A stretch of DNA of 64,000 nucleotides from Elizabethkingia occulta (GCF_002023715.1 NZ_MAHX01000021.1:248001-312000); one strand, 5' to 3'. Shown: positions 17,876-25,400, counted from the first letter of the stretch. Notes: generated by a model from the letters alone, not told the origin. Program-made: numbers and translations.

Positions 17876-19465
17876 ATGGTATTCGAGTTAAATCCTTTAT
17901 TTATTCCCTGCAGACTCAGACGACTTTTTACCAGTACATGTTTCTGCATATCATTTTTTTCCTACACCCAGTACACCGGTGGAGAACCCATACGTAAAGA
18001 AGTTATGGATCTTTACATGACAAAAGACACCGATGAAGATGAAGCTTATGCTGCGGGAGAGAATATATTGCGCCTGGCTGTAACCGATGAAGAGCGGGCA
18101 AAAGCGTATGCAAAAATGGGAAAGGCTATGTATGATAAAAATAGTTATGCAGAGGCTATTCAGTTATTGGAAAAGGGTGATCATTATGCACAGATAAGCG
18201 GTAGTACCTACGAACGTTTTTTTATTAATTTTTATTTGTCAGATGCCTATGCTCAAGTGGGTTTTTCAGGAAAAGCACAGCGAAGTTGGCAGACGGCAAA
18301 AAAGGAGGCCGGAAAGCTGAAAAAATATATACCTGCTGGTTTTATGATCGATCAGCGTTGTATAGCCAATCTGGAAGAAGACGAAGACTATTGTATAGCG
18401 ATACAACAAAGACTAAGACTGATAGAACAAATTGGTAAGGCAGGCATAGACATCGGTATTCAGAGAATATATAATGCTGCGAATTACACTGGGCTGGCAT
18501 ATGATTACCTAAAGTGCGGAGATATTATAAAAGCAAAACAGGCATTGTCGGAAGCTAGATACATTTATGAAAACCATTATGATAATGAGCATATGCTGTC
18601 ATTACCCAGGTATTATCTGAGCAAGGCAATTGTAGCTGTAAAAGAAGGAAGTAAAACTGAGGGGAAGCGTTGGTTTGACAAAGCTTTTGAAATTGCGGTC
18701 AAAAAAAAACTCACTAATGATGAGGAGCTTATCGTGAGAGAGCGATTGCTGAGCAATATAGATACGAATAAGGAACTTCAGCATCAGAATATAGACTATT
18801 ATACCAAATTTTATAAAGATAAAATAAAGCAGGCAAGGCGGGCTGCAAAGAATGAAATTGACAAAAAAGAGACTAAAGTTGTTAATCAGAATAAAAAAAT
18901 TAATATTCTTCTCGTTATTGTAACGGTTCTGGTCCTGAGTTTTTTATATGTATATAAACGCAAAGTGAGATTAAGATCGAAGCTGCTCAATACACTTTCC
19001 AGATTAAGACAGACCAAAGAACCTGTAACAGTTGCACATACAGAAAAAAAGCAGAAGGTAACTGAAGGTCCGACGGTGATAAAGGATCCCAATACGGAAG
19101 CAATTTTACTCAGAAGGTTGGATAAATTTGAAAAAACAGAACAGTATATAACTAGGGGTATTACACTTCCTAAAATGGCGGTTTTGTTAAAAACCAATAC
19201 AACTTACCTTAGCTATATCATTAAAACACACCGGGATTCGGATTTTAGTCAGTATATCAACAGAAACCGGATTAATTACATCGTAGGAAAGTTGAAAAAT
19301 CATCCGGAATATCTGAATTATAAAATAGGATATTTGGCAGAAGAGTGTGGTTTTCCTACCCATAGCCAGTTTGGTAGTGTATTCAAAACCGAAACAGGTA
19401 TGTCGCCATCCCAATTTATTAATAGCCTGAAACAGGAAAAAAATACAGAGCGAAGTAATAAATGA
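17876..19465 (+). CDS. Envelope-spanning regulator: signal, TPR domain, TM helix, AraC-type HTH
   Basis: From the ATG at 17876 (a GTG at 17831 would add 15 residues) the protein has 529 residues. It starts with a basic-hydrophobic signal (RLRRLFTSTCFCISFFSYTQ), then about 300 residues of TPR-like helical repeats (AKAYAKMGKAMYDKNSYAEA, YDYLKCGDIIKAKQALSEAR). A single membrane helix follows near residue 345 (INILLVIVTVLVLSFLYVY), then a linker and an AraC-type HTH (LPKMAVLLKTNTTYLSYII, YKIGYLAEECGFPTHSQFG). Predicted topology places the TPRs in the periplasm and the HTH inside. Such proteins are usual near surface-protein loci in this group (family knowledge). It lies between the two short-peptide genes and is convergent with the fimbrillin-like gene, its most likely target (inference). 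Confidence 0.85.
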   Translation: MVFELNPLFIPCRLRRLFTSTCFCISFFSYTQYTGGEPIRKEVMDLYMTKDTDEDEAYAAGENILRLAVTDEERAKAYAKMGKAMYDKNSYAEAIQLLEKGDHYAQISGSTYERFFINFYLSDAYAQVGFSGKAQRSWQTAKKEAGKLKKYIPAGFMIDQRCIANLEEDEDYCIAIQQRLRLIEQIGKAGIDIGIQRIYNAANYTGLAYDYLKCGDIIKAKQALSEARYIYENHYDNEHMLSLPRYYLSKAIVAVKEGSKTEGKRWFDKAFEIAVKKKLTNDEELIVRERLLSNIDTNKELQHQNIDYYTKFYKDKIKQARRAAKNEIDKKETKVVNQNKKINILLVIVTVLVLSFLYVYKRKVRLRSKLLNTLSRLRQTKEPVTVAHTEKKQKVTEGPTVIKDPNTEAILLRRLDKFEKTEQYITRGITLPKMAVLLKTNTTYLSYIIKTHRDSDFSQYINRNRINYIVGKLKNHPEYLNYKIGYLAEECGFPTHSQFGSVFKTETGMSPSQFINSLKQEKNTERSNK

Positions 19466-19552
19466 TATATAAAAAACAGAAGGTTAATAATCGCTCTCTT
19501 GATGATATTGTTTATATAATTGAATATAATTATTGATAGGCTGAGAAAAAAT

Positions 19553-19577
19553 GAAGCCCTGTAATTTACAGAGCTTC
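19553..19577 (-). terminator. Minus-strand terminator beside left copy of the 36-bp repeat
   Basis: GAAGC/GCTTC with an inner CTGTA/TACAG stem and one C-A mismatch. On the minus strand it is followed by ATTTTTT. It is directly downstream (minus sense) of the 36-bp repeat at 19580. Confidence 0.65.
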
Positions 19578-19579
19578 GG

Positions 19580-19615
19580 TTTGAAAACTAATAGTAGTTA
19601 TAGCATGTATAACTG
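19580..19615. repeat. 36-bp direct repeat, left copy
   Basis: Begins TTTGAAAACTAATAGT and ends with an inner palindrome AGTTATA-GCATG-TATAACT plus G. It is identical over all 36 bp to 21853-21888, while the flanks differ completely. In minus sense it runs straight into a terminator hairpin. Confidence 0.9.
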
Positions 19616-19651
19616 GCGTAATTTATGAATTTTTACGCGATTTTAAATTAG

Positions 19652-19680
19652 AAAAACGGAGGATTTATTAAAATCCTCCG
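19652..19680 (-). terminator. Terminator of the fimbrillin-like gene
   Basis: CGGAGGATTT and AAATCCTCCG form a perfect 10-bp stem with loop ATTA. On the minus strand it is followed by TTTTTC. It lies 62 bp past the stop codon. Confidence 0.9.
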
Positions 19681-19742
19681 GAAAACTTTCAACAGTTTTT
19701 TTGCAAACAAATGAATTATAATGCGTTTTGGTACTGTTTTAA

Positions 19743-21248
19743 TTATGGGCATGTTGTAATTTGTTTTCCATAACCCGTACCTTTAATTCGCGTCGGACCG
19801 GATGCAACCTGGCTAATATATACTTCATTATAGCCTGTTGTCCATGTTATTTTCTTTACACCTCCAGTTCCGGTATAGGTTAGAGGCTCTAATATCAGAT
19901 CTCCGGATTGTCTTTTACCATAGAATGTTGTATTTCCATTTTTATCAATTATAACTCTTATTACCGGAGCAGTAGGAGAATCAGCTGCTATATTATAAAT
20001 TGCAGGGATGCCTCCAGATTGTCCCCACTTATTTCCGTTTGGAAACTGAATATTGACAGTTCCTGATTGCCCGTCAAACTGAATTTCATCTGCTGTTATT
20101 CTGGTACCATTCACAATGAAGCTGAATGAATTATCTACATAAGTAAAGTCTACAATAAACCGATCCGGTGTACCATTAAATCCGAAATATTTGCTGTTGT
20201 TTGGAAGTGAAGCATCCTGGTCAAATGGTGTTGGATTCATATTGAATTTGGTGCAAGGTGTAAGTTTTAGATTCAGATTATAATTAGATTTTGGTGTAAT
20301 TTTAAGGTTACTGAACTGTACGTTATTTTTAGAAGTACCATCGATAATTATATTTTTAATGCTGAATAATCCGCCATTGGTTGTGTTCCCGATAACTATA
20401 GCGGCATTACTTGTAATTTTCGATTGGTTAATCGTCGGGAAAGTAAAAGGAACATTTCCAGTTCCTGTATAAGAAAGCTGAAGGTCATTTTTGAAACTTA
20501 GTTCCCCCGCAGCATTTCCCCCTGTATAGGTAGGGGTGTCTACTTTGGTAATAATGCCTGTACTCTCCACCTGACTGGCATCTATGTTGGTTGTAATTCT
20601 TGAAAATTGATGCTTCAGGATGACATCGAGTGTATTTGGAGCATTTCCGGTCACAGTCATAGTTCTCTTAAAATACATAAGATCCTTACTGATATTCGAT
20701 AACTTAGCTGTGGAGAGGCTCTCTGGGTTTGTTACTACAGGAGTGTCAGCAGCTAATGTACTGTTTACGGAAAAGGCAACAAAGGTATAGGTCTGATCCC
20801 CATCTAGTAAAAAGCCATCAGTTTCATTTTTTTTGTAACCGAATTCTTTCTGATCTACTAATTTTTCATTTTTATCATATACCAGGATCTTATACCTGAT
20901 TCCAGCACCTATTTCTGTTGCTGCCATAGGATTTACAGAGGCTATGGCTTTATTTGATAAAGAGGGCGTAACCGGAACAAGGGTAGCGGTAATAGAGTAG
21001 TTATCATCAAACGGAATGGTTTGGGTCTGCACGGCTTTGGAGGAGCCAGAACTTGTGGAAATGGAAGCTTGCTTTTCGGGCTCTTCAACATCATCATCTG
21101 CACCTGAAAGATTGATTTTTACATTGTACTGTCCTTTTATACCTGAGTTTGCACTAGTATCCAGAGTATTGTCGGTGCTACGGCATGCTGTTGTAGCAAG
21201 AAGTATTGCCAGTAGTAATATTCCGGCAGAGTGTTGTCGTATTTTCAT
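19743..21248 (-). CDS. Fimbrillin-like surface lipoprotein
   Basis: 501 residues with a lipoprotein signal ending ATTAC-RSTD (Cys near residue 22), so outer-membrane anchoring is likely. The region to about residue 330 follows the Bacteroidota fimbrillin (Mfa-like/FimA-like) pattern: a Thr/Ser-rich start, YKILVYDKNEKLVDQKEFGY, QTYTFVAFSVNS, and VILKHQFSRITTNI. The C-terminal 170 residues are beta-rich and Gly/Thr-rich (GQSGTVNIQFPNGNKWGQSG) and differ from those of the paralogue at 42632. The N-terminal halves of the two proteins share these same motifs. The gene is directly downstream of the 64-aa peptide (36-bp gap) in a two-gene operon. Pilus or adhesin subunit is the family expectation; no usher or anchor genes are nearby. 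Confidence 0.8.
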   Translation of the reverse strand: MKIRQHSAGILLLAILLATTACRSTDNTLDTSANSGIKGQYNVKINLSGADDDVEEPEKQASISTSSGSSKAVQTQTIPFDDNYSITATLVPVTPSLSNKAIASVNPMAATEIGAGIRYKILVYDKNEKLVDQKEFGYKKNETDGFLLDGDQTYTFVAFSVNSTLAADTPVVTNPESLSTAKLSNISKDLMYFKRTMTVTGNAPNTLDVILKHQFSRITTNIDASQVESTGIITKVDTPTYTGGNAAGELSFKNDLQLSYTGTGNVPFTFPTINQSKITSNAAIVIGNTTNGGLFSIKNIIIDGTSKNNVQFSNLKITPKSNYNLNLKLTPCTKFNMNPTPFDQDASLPNNSKYFGFNGTPDRFIVDFTYVDNSFSFIVNGTRITADEIQFDGQSGTVNIQFPNGNKWGQSGGIPAIYNIAADSPTAPVIRVIIDKNGNTTFYGKRQSGDLILEPLTYTGTGGVKKITWTTGYNEVYISQVASGPTRIKGTGYGKQITTCP

Positions 21249-21284
21249 ATCATTTATGTTTGTCTGTGTTTTTTTAATGCAGGT

Positions 21285-21479
21285 TTACCAGTCTATGGTA
21301 CGGTTATCATCTGTCCCGTTATCCCATTCTTCCTGTACTTTTCCGCCTGAATCAGGAGGGATAACTTTTGCGGAACCAGCGGCAATTCCGTTTTCCATTT
21401 CAATAAAACTAAAGCTTAGAGCGGGAGAGGTGTAATTTTCCCTGCAATCTGTTTTTTCAGATTCTTTTTCTTTCATCAT
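21285..21479 (-). CDS. Short peptide (64 aa) preceding the fimbrillin-like gene
   Basis: Start at 21479 or at the adjacent Met (21476). A charged N-terminus (MKEKESEKTDCREN) is followed by YTSPALSFSFIEMENGIAAG, then an acidic, Asp/Glu/Trp-rich tail (VQEEWDNGTDDNRTIDW). The core fits the same spaced motif as the 56-aa peptide at 17227. No signal peptide. With 36 bp to the lipoprotein gene it is surely cotranscribed. The GIAAGS turn resembles double-Gly-type leader ends, which would make the acidic tail the mature peptide; that is speculation. No exporter of the peptidase-ABC type is seen in the window. Confidence 0.75.
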   Translation of the reverse strand: MMKEKESEKTDCRENYTSPALSFSFIEMENGIAAGSAKVIPPDSGGKVQEEWDNGTDDNRTIDW

Positions 21480-21827
21480 TTGTAAGTGTTTTTTAGTTTT
21501 TTTTTACTGAATTCTTTTTCAGGATATTGTTCTCTAAATCCTAAAAGTAAATTTTACAGCAAAGTTGTTTTTGTGTTTTATATATTGTAAAAGTCAGTAA
21601 ATCAGATGTAAGTATGCAAAAAAATATGTTCTACATGAGTACTACATCTTTATGATTTCTTTTATAGAAGCTATTTTACAAGTGTCATCTGCAAGGAGAA
21701 AATATAAAAAGATATTAAACTGATCATAGTGTAGTATGTATGTGGAAGTATTGAAATTACCAAAAACATAATACAAATGAATAATAGGACAATTAGTTGT
21801 AAGAAAGTGCTTTTATGATAAATAAAA

Positions 21828-21850
21828 AGAGTCCTGAAAAACAAGACTCT
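21828..21850 (-). terminator. Minus-strand terminator beside right copy of the 36-bp repeat
   Basis: AGAGTCCTG pairs with CAAGACTCT (9 bp, one wobble) around five A. On the minus strand it is followed by TTTTTATTT. Its stem sequence is unrelated to the hairpin beside the left repeat. Confidence 0.75.
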
Positions 21851-21852
21851 AA

Positions 21853-21888
21853 TTTGAAAACTAATAGTAGTTATAGCATGTATAACTG
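21853..21888. repeat. 36-bp direct repeat, right copy
   Basis: Exact copy of 19580-19615 in the same orientation, 2273 bp apart. The pair brackets the fimbrillin-like gene and its short peptide. Confidence 0.9.
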
Positions 21889-22061
21889 ACTCTGCATATG
21901 AAATTTTAATGCCAATCTGTAGGTTATTACCATTATTTCTTACATAAACTATTATAAAAATTGATTTTCTCTATGATATAGAAAATAGACCTGTCTTTAG
22001 AAGGCTGGTATTTTATGCGGCAGATATTATCTAAAGACCATATCTTTATTATATTAGTTTA

Positions 22062-22069
22062 TATTTTTG
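22062..22069 (+). promoter_or_regulatory. -7 box (TATTTTTG) right before the AraC/GyrI gene
   Basis: Matches TAnnTTTG and ends 4 nt before the GTG start at 22074, predicting a leaderless or nearly leaderless mRNA. The -33 element is not obvious. Confidence 0.45.
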
Positions 22070-22073
22070 TATC

Positions 22074-22871
22074 GTGCCAACTGAACTAAACAGAATACAG
22101 AAAACCATTGCCTATATAGAGGAAAACTTCGGCAGGGAGATTACATCCAAGGAGATCGAGGGTATTGCATGTTATTCTTACCGGAACTTTCAGCGGGTAT
22201 TTATGAAATTATTCGGGGAAACACTTTCTGGATTTCAGAAGCGTCTCAGGTTGGAAAATGCCTATAAAAAACTCCTTTACACTACAGATAAGATTTCGTC
22301 GATTGCTTTAGAGGTAGGTTATTACAATTTGCAGTCTTTTTCAAAAGCTTTTCATAAGGAATATGGGATTTCTCCGGCAGTTGCCCGAAAAGAGCGAAAC
22401 AAAATTTTTAGCTCCCTTACTAAAACAGATGACAAAGCTTTTGTCTATGAGATTGTCTACAAACAAAGCATTACAGTATATACAAAAGGTATTAAAACCC
22501 GAAACTATAACAATAAAGATATTAACGCTTTGTGGGAAGGAATAGAAGAGGAAATAGATTTTTCAACGGCCTATGGTATTATAACAGATCAGCCTCTTAT
22601 CACCAACGAAGAATATTGCCGCTACGAAGCCGCTATTGAAGAACCTGCTCCTGGGGACGATTACCAGAAAAAAACAATTTTCGGGAGAAAATATGCCAGA
22701 TTTGTCCACCACGGAAACTTTGAACATTTACTGGATGCTTATGGTGTATTTTACCGCTTCTGGCTTGCAGAGGAGCCGTTCTTGTTAGATAATTCTCCTG
22801 TAATTGAAGAGTATCTGCTCTCTGAATCCGGGGAGTATACAACTTATATTTATTTCCCTTTACATATATAA
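22074..22871 (+). CDS. AraC-family regulator with GyrI-like ligand-binding domain
   Basis: 265 residues starting with GTG. Residues 1-105 are the double HTH (KTIAYIEENFGREITSKEIE, ISSIALEVGYYNLQSFSKAF, YGISPAVARKER). Residues 115-265 resemble the GyrI/SOUL small-molecule-binding domain (FVYEIVYKQSITVYTKGI, FVHHGNFEHLLDAYGVFYRF, TTYIYFPLHI), as in the SbmC/Rob C-terminus. Members sense lipophilic compounds and often control efflux or detoxification genes. No such gene is adjacent; the nearest downstream is the deiminase at 23009. Target unknown. Confidence 0.88.
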   Translation: MPTELNRIQKTIAYIEENFGREITSKEIEGIACYSYRNFQRVFMKLFGETLSGFQKRLRLENAYKKLLYTTDKISSIALEVGYYNLQSFSKAFHKEYGISPAVARKERNKIFSSLTKTDDKAFVYEIVYKQSITVYTKGIKTRNYNNKDINALWEGIEEEIDFSTAYGIITDQPLITNEEYCRYEAAIEEPAPGDDYQKKTIFGRKYARFVHHGNFEHLLDAYGVFYRFWLAEEPFLLDNSPVIEEYLLSESGEYTTYIYFPLHI

Positions 22872-22975
22872 GATAGCTTATTTCTTTTGCATGTTTAGAG
22901 TATTGCAGACTGAAAATATTTGGGCTGTCAATTAAGATTGTCTTTTTAGGACAACATTTATCGGTGGTGAAAATC

Positions 22976-22983
22976 TAATTTTG
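22976..22983 (+). promoter_or_regulatory. -7 box (TAATTTTG) of the deiminase gene
   Basis: Matches TAnnTTTG, 25 nt before the ATG at 23009. A TTGTC-N7-GACAA palindrome lies just upstream at 22938-22954 and could be an operator. The -33 element is unclear. Confidence 0.4.
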
Positions 22984-23008
22984 CATCAGGAAACACAAGA
23001 TTATCCGC

Positions 23009-24169
23009 ATGAGAAAATTATTGACAATACTTGTTTTTTTAAGCTTTCAGCTCTGTATGACACAAACTTATCATTTCCCGGAAGAATCTGCAACGCATGA
23101 AGGAACATGGCTGCAGTGGCCTCATCACCATCAGCATGGTGTAACTTACCGAAACAGGGTAGAAAAAACCTGGATAGATATGACGAAAGCATTACAGACA
23201 AATGAAAAGGTACATATTATAGCTTATGATGAATCGGAAAAAGAGCGTATCATAGGAGTGTTACAAAAAGCAGGTCTAAGTCTGAAGAATATAGATTTCA
23301 AAATATATCCTACGGATGATGTATGGGTGCGGGACAATGGTCCGCTCTTCGTAAAGGATAAAAATAATAATATTCTGATAGAGGATTGGGGATTCAATGG
23401 ATGGGGTGAAAAGTTTGATTTTGAAAACTGCGACACTGTTCCTTCTCAGATTGGAAGAGATATGGGTATAAAAGTAATTAACCTGAATGACGAAATGGTA
23501 AATGAGGGCGGCTCTGTTGAGGCCGACGGAAGAGGTGTTCTTATGGCCTGCAAAAGTTCGGTAATCAGTCAGAAAAAAGGATCGATCAGAAATAAAGATA
23601 TTACCCAGCAGGAAGCTGAAGATTACTTTAAGAAGTACTATGGTGTTTCCAAAGTGATATGGCTGGAAGGAGTAACAGGCTTGGATATTACCGATATGCA
23701 TATAGATGGGTTTATGAAATTTATCAATTCCCAGACAATGCTTACAATGGAAAAAGATGATCTGCTGGATATGGGATTGTCCGAAAGAGATATAAATACT
23801 CTTTATGCTGCTACCAATACAAAAGGAGAGCAATACAAAAAGGTATATGTACCCGCTACCAAAAATAATGTGAAAACAGTATACGGGAAACAACTGGATT
23901 ATAAAGGATCGTATGTCAACTATTACGTAGCTAACGGAGTTGTATTAGTTCCCAATTACGGAGACGTTAATGATGAAGCAGCCAATAAGATTATTCAGAA
24001 ACAATATCCGGATCGTAAAGTTATCGGGATAGATGTAAGAAACTTATATGAAAATGGTGGTATGGTACATTGTGTCACCCAGCAGCAGCCTGCAGGGAAT
24101 ACTGTAAAACAAAAAGCAAAAGCAGCAACAACTAAAAATACAGATGAAGAGTACGAAGATGAAGAATAG
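23009..24169 (+). CDS. Exported agmatine/peptidylarginine deiminase-family enzyme
   Basis: 386 residues with a signal peptide (LTILVFLSFQLCMTQ). The guanidino-group-modifying fold is clear: WVRDNGP with D109, NEGGSVEADG, DMHIDGF with H231 and D233, and the catalytic Cys as C355 in GGMVHCVTQQQP. Agmatine deiminases are usually cytosolic. Export, plus the same order of Asp, His-x-Asp and Cys as in Porphyromonas peptidylarginine deiminase, leaves protein or peptide citrullination open. The last about 20 residues are a Lys/Ala then strongly acidic tail (DEEYEDEE) that the enzyme family does not need. It is a single-gene unit with its own -7 box. Confidence 0.85.
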   Translation: MRKLLTILVFLSFQLCMTQTYHFPEESATHEGTWLQWPHHHQHGVTYRNRVEKTWIDMTKALQTNEKVHIIAYDESEKERIIGVLQKAGLSLKNIDFKIYPTDDVWVRDNGPLFVKDKNNNILIEDWGFNGWGEKFDFENCDTVPSQIGRDMGIKVINLNDEMVNEGGSVEADGRGVLMACKSSVISQKKGSIRNKDITQQEAEDYFKKYYGVSKVIWLEGVTGLDITDMHIDGFMKFINSQTMLTMEKDDLLDMGLSERDINTLYAATNTKGEQYKKVYVPATKNNVKTVYGKQLDYKGSYVNYYVANGVVLVPNYGDVNDEAANKIIQKQYPDRKVIGIDVRNLYENGGMVHCVTQQQPAGNTVKQKAKAATTKNTDEEYEDEE

Positions 24170-24173
24170 TATA

Positions 24174-24215
24174 AAGTACGAAGTTAGAAGTTAGAAGTAC
24201 GAAATTTGAAATTAG
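24174..24215. repeat. Six imperfect tandem 7-mers
   Basis: AAGTACG, AAGTTAG, AAGTTAG, AAGTACG, AAATTTG and AAATTAG lie head to tail just after the deiminase stop codon. Confidence 0.8.
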
Positions 24216-24231
24216 GCATCAAAAAAGTACA

Positions 24232-24531
24232 TTATTTAGTTGTTTTGCTGGATTTCTTTCTGATAACAAAATAATATAGTTTTTCCAGTGCTATAGTTAA
24301 TACTACTGCGAACAAAAAATTATAAAACAGATACCAGGGATAGAAACTTTCAGATTCCTGCATGGTTTTAGTAATCAGGCTAAATCCGACGGATTTTTCA
24401 TAAAAGCTAAAAGGAAAACCTATTGTATCATCTCCGTCATATGCCATCCCATTGTGATAGGAGAATGCATTACAGACCACAAATACAATTAGAATTGCAA
24501 TACACCTTAGCAGAAATGTTTTTATTTTCAT
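24232..24531 (-). CDS. Small two-TM membrane protein, paralogue of the 90-aa protein upstream
   Basis: 99 residues with TM helices near 8-25 (LLRCIAILIVFVVCNAFSY) and 68-90 (WYLFYNFLFAVVLTIALEKL), and a polar segment between. It aligns with the protein at 24985-25257 along its whole length (LLR-x-I, FSY-x-N-x-MA-x-DG, GFP-x-SFY, PWYL, E-K-L). It is the last gene of a four-gene operon, 18 bp after the GNAT gene. The family is unknown to me; inner membrane. Confidence 0.7.
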   Translation of the reverse strand: MKIKTFLLRCIAILIVFVVCNAFSYHNGMAYDGDDTIGFPFSFYEKSVGFSLITKTMQESESFYPWYLFYNFLFAVVLTIALEKLYYFVIRKKSSKTTK

Positions 24532-24549
24532 TGGAGGGTTATTAATGAT

Positions 24550-24975
24550 TTAAAGCTTTTTCATCAGGTATTTCGGGGATTCTTCATAGCCCTGTCTGTA
24601 GTAAAACAGATGGGCTTTCTCTCTTCTTGTATGGCAATGAACCTCTATACGGTCACAGTTTCTTTCTGTTGCTATCTGTACACAATATTCTTCCAATATT
24701 TTTCCGGAGCCCATGCGGCGGTAGTTTTCGTCTATTGCAAAATAACTTATTCTGGCAAAATCTCCTTCCAGTGCAATCTGTGGAATAATGTGTATTGAAA
24801 TAAAGCCGAATACCAGTTGCTCATCATCCTCTATAACGACTAAGTATTCGTTTGGGTTTTGCAGTAAAGTCCTGATTTTATTTTGAATAAACTTTTCAGT
24901 ATCAGGATATCCTAATCGGCCAAGCAATTTTGAAATTACTTCATGGTCGTTTTCCTTTACCGTTCTGATCTTCAT
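24550..24975 (-). CDS. GNAT-family N-acetyltransferase
   Basis: 141 residues with the GNAT core: a central strand with FARISYFAIDENYRRMGSGK carrying the acetyl-CoA pyrophosphate loop (R-R-M-G-S-G), then IEVHCHTRREKAHLFYYRQG near the C-terminus. The substrate is unknown. It is translated between two paralogous small membrane proteins (9-bp and 18-bp gaps), an arrangement that suggests a shared function. Confidence 0.85.
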   Translation of the reverse strand: MKIRTVKENDHEVISKLLGRLGYPDTEKFIQNKIRTLLQNPNEYLVVIEDDEQLVFGFISIHIIPQIALEGDFARISYFAIDENYRRMGSGKILEEYCVQIATERNCDRIEVHCHTRREKAHLFYYRQGYEESPKYLMKKL

Positions 24976-24984
24976 TTAGATCCT

Positions 24985-25257
24985 TTATTTCTTTCTGAGA
25001 ATAAGGCGGAATAATTTTTCCAGTCCTATAGCTAATCCAATAGCAAAAAGGAAATCGAAAACCAGATACCAGGGATATAAGTTATCTGTTTTAGCGGATA
25101 TATCTGCAGGATCAGGATTATTGAGATAAAAGCTAAGCGGAAACCCCATTGTTTCGTAACCATCTTTAGCCATATCGTTGCGGTAGGAGAATGTGGTGCC
25201 TGTAACAAATATAAGTATAGAGATAATGCTTCTCAGTAAAAATTTTTTTAGTCTCAT
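24985..25257 (-). CDS. Small two-TM membrane protein, paralogue of the 99-aa protein
   Basis: 90 residues with hydrophobic segments near residues 8-25 and 62-82 (YPWYLVFDFLFAIGLAIGLE). It shares FSYRNDMAKDG and GFPLSFY with its paralogue at 24232. Its ATG overlaps the stop codon of a 48-codon gene (ATGA), so translational coupling is likely. Function unknown. Confidence 0.7.
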   Translation of the reverse strand: MRLKKFLLRSIISILIFVTGTTFSYRNDMAKDGYETMGFPLSFYLNNPDPADISAKTDNLYPWYLVFDFLFAIGLAIGLEKLFRLILRKK

Positions 25258-25400
25258 TTTGTATTTTTTATCATGATTTGGTGATTTGGATGATAAAATC
25301 CTTCCAGTTTTGCCAAGATAAGAAAAATAAGAATATAAATTCCATTGTATATCAGTGGTACGAAAATGACCAGATATAAATAAGAATATAAATTCTTCAT
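25254..25400 (-). CDS. 48-aa membrane microprotein, first gene of the GNAT operon
   Basis: ATG at 25400 and TGA at 25256-25254. The product begins MKNLYSYLYLVIFVPLIYNG, continues with more hydrophobic residues (IYILIFLILAKLEG), then has a polar tail. The stop overlaps the next start as ATGA, and the frame is fully open. These are the reasons for calling such a short gene. It is a one- or two-helix membrane peptide of unknown function. No -7 box was found upstream. Confidence 0.6.
   Translation of the reverse strand: MKNLYSYLYLVIFVPLIYNGIYILIFLILAKLEGFYHPNHQIMIKNTK

Larger units (their letters stand above)
21480..22073. other. Divergent intergenic region with repeat and candidate sRNA 3' end
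   Basis: About 590 bp between the minus-strand peptide gene and the plus-strand AraC gene. It contains the right 36-bp repeat with its minus-strand terminator. A transcript ending at 21828 would have to begin between 21889 and 22070. No coding potential is seen. The -7 box of the AraC gene is at 22062. Confidence 0.5.

Noticed and set aside
19580-21888. 36-bp repeats as a CRISPR array
   Set aside because: Length fits, but only two copies 2.2 kb apart, no spacers and no cas genes.
23276-23893. 205-codon minus-strand ORF
   Set aside because: Antisense shadow of the deiminase gene, which has all catalytic motifs.
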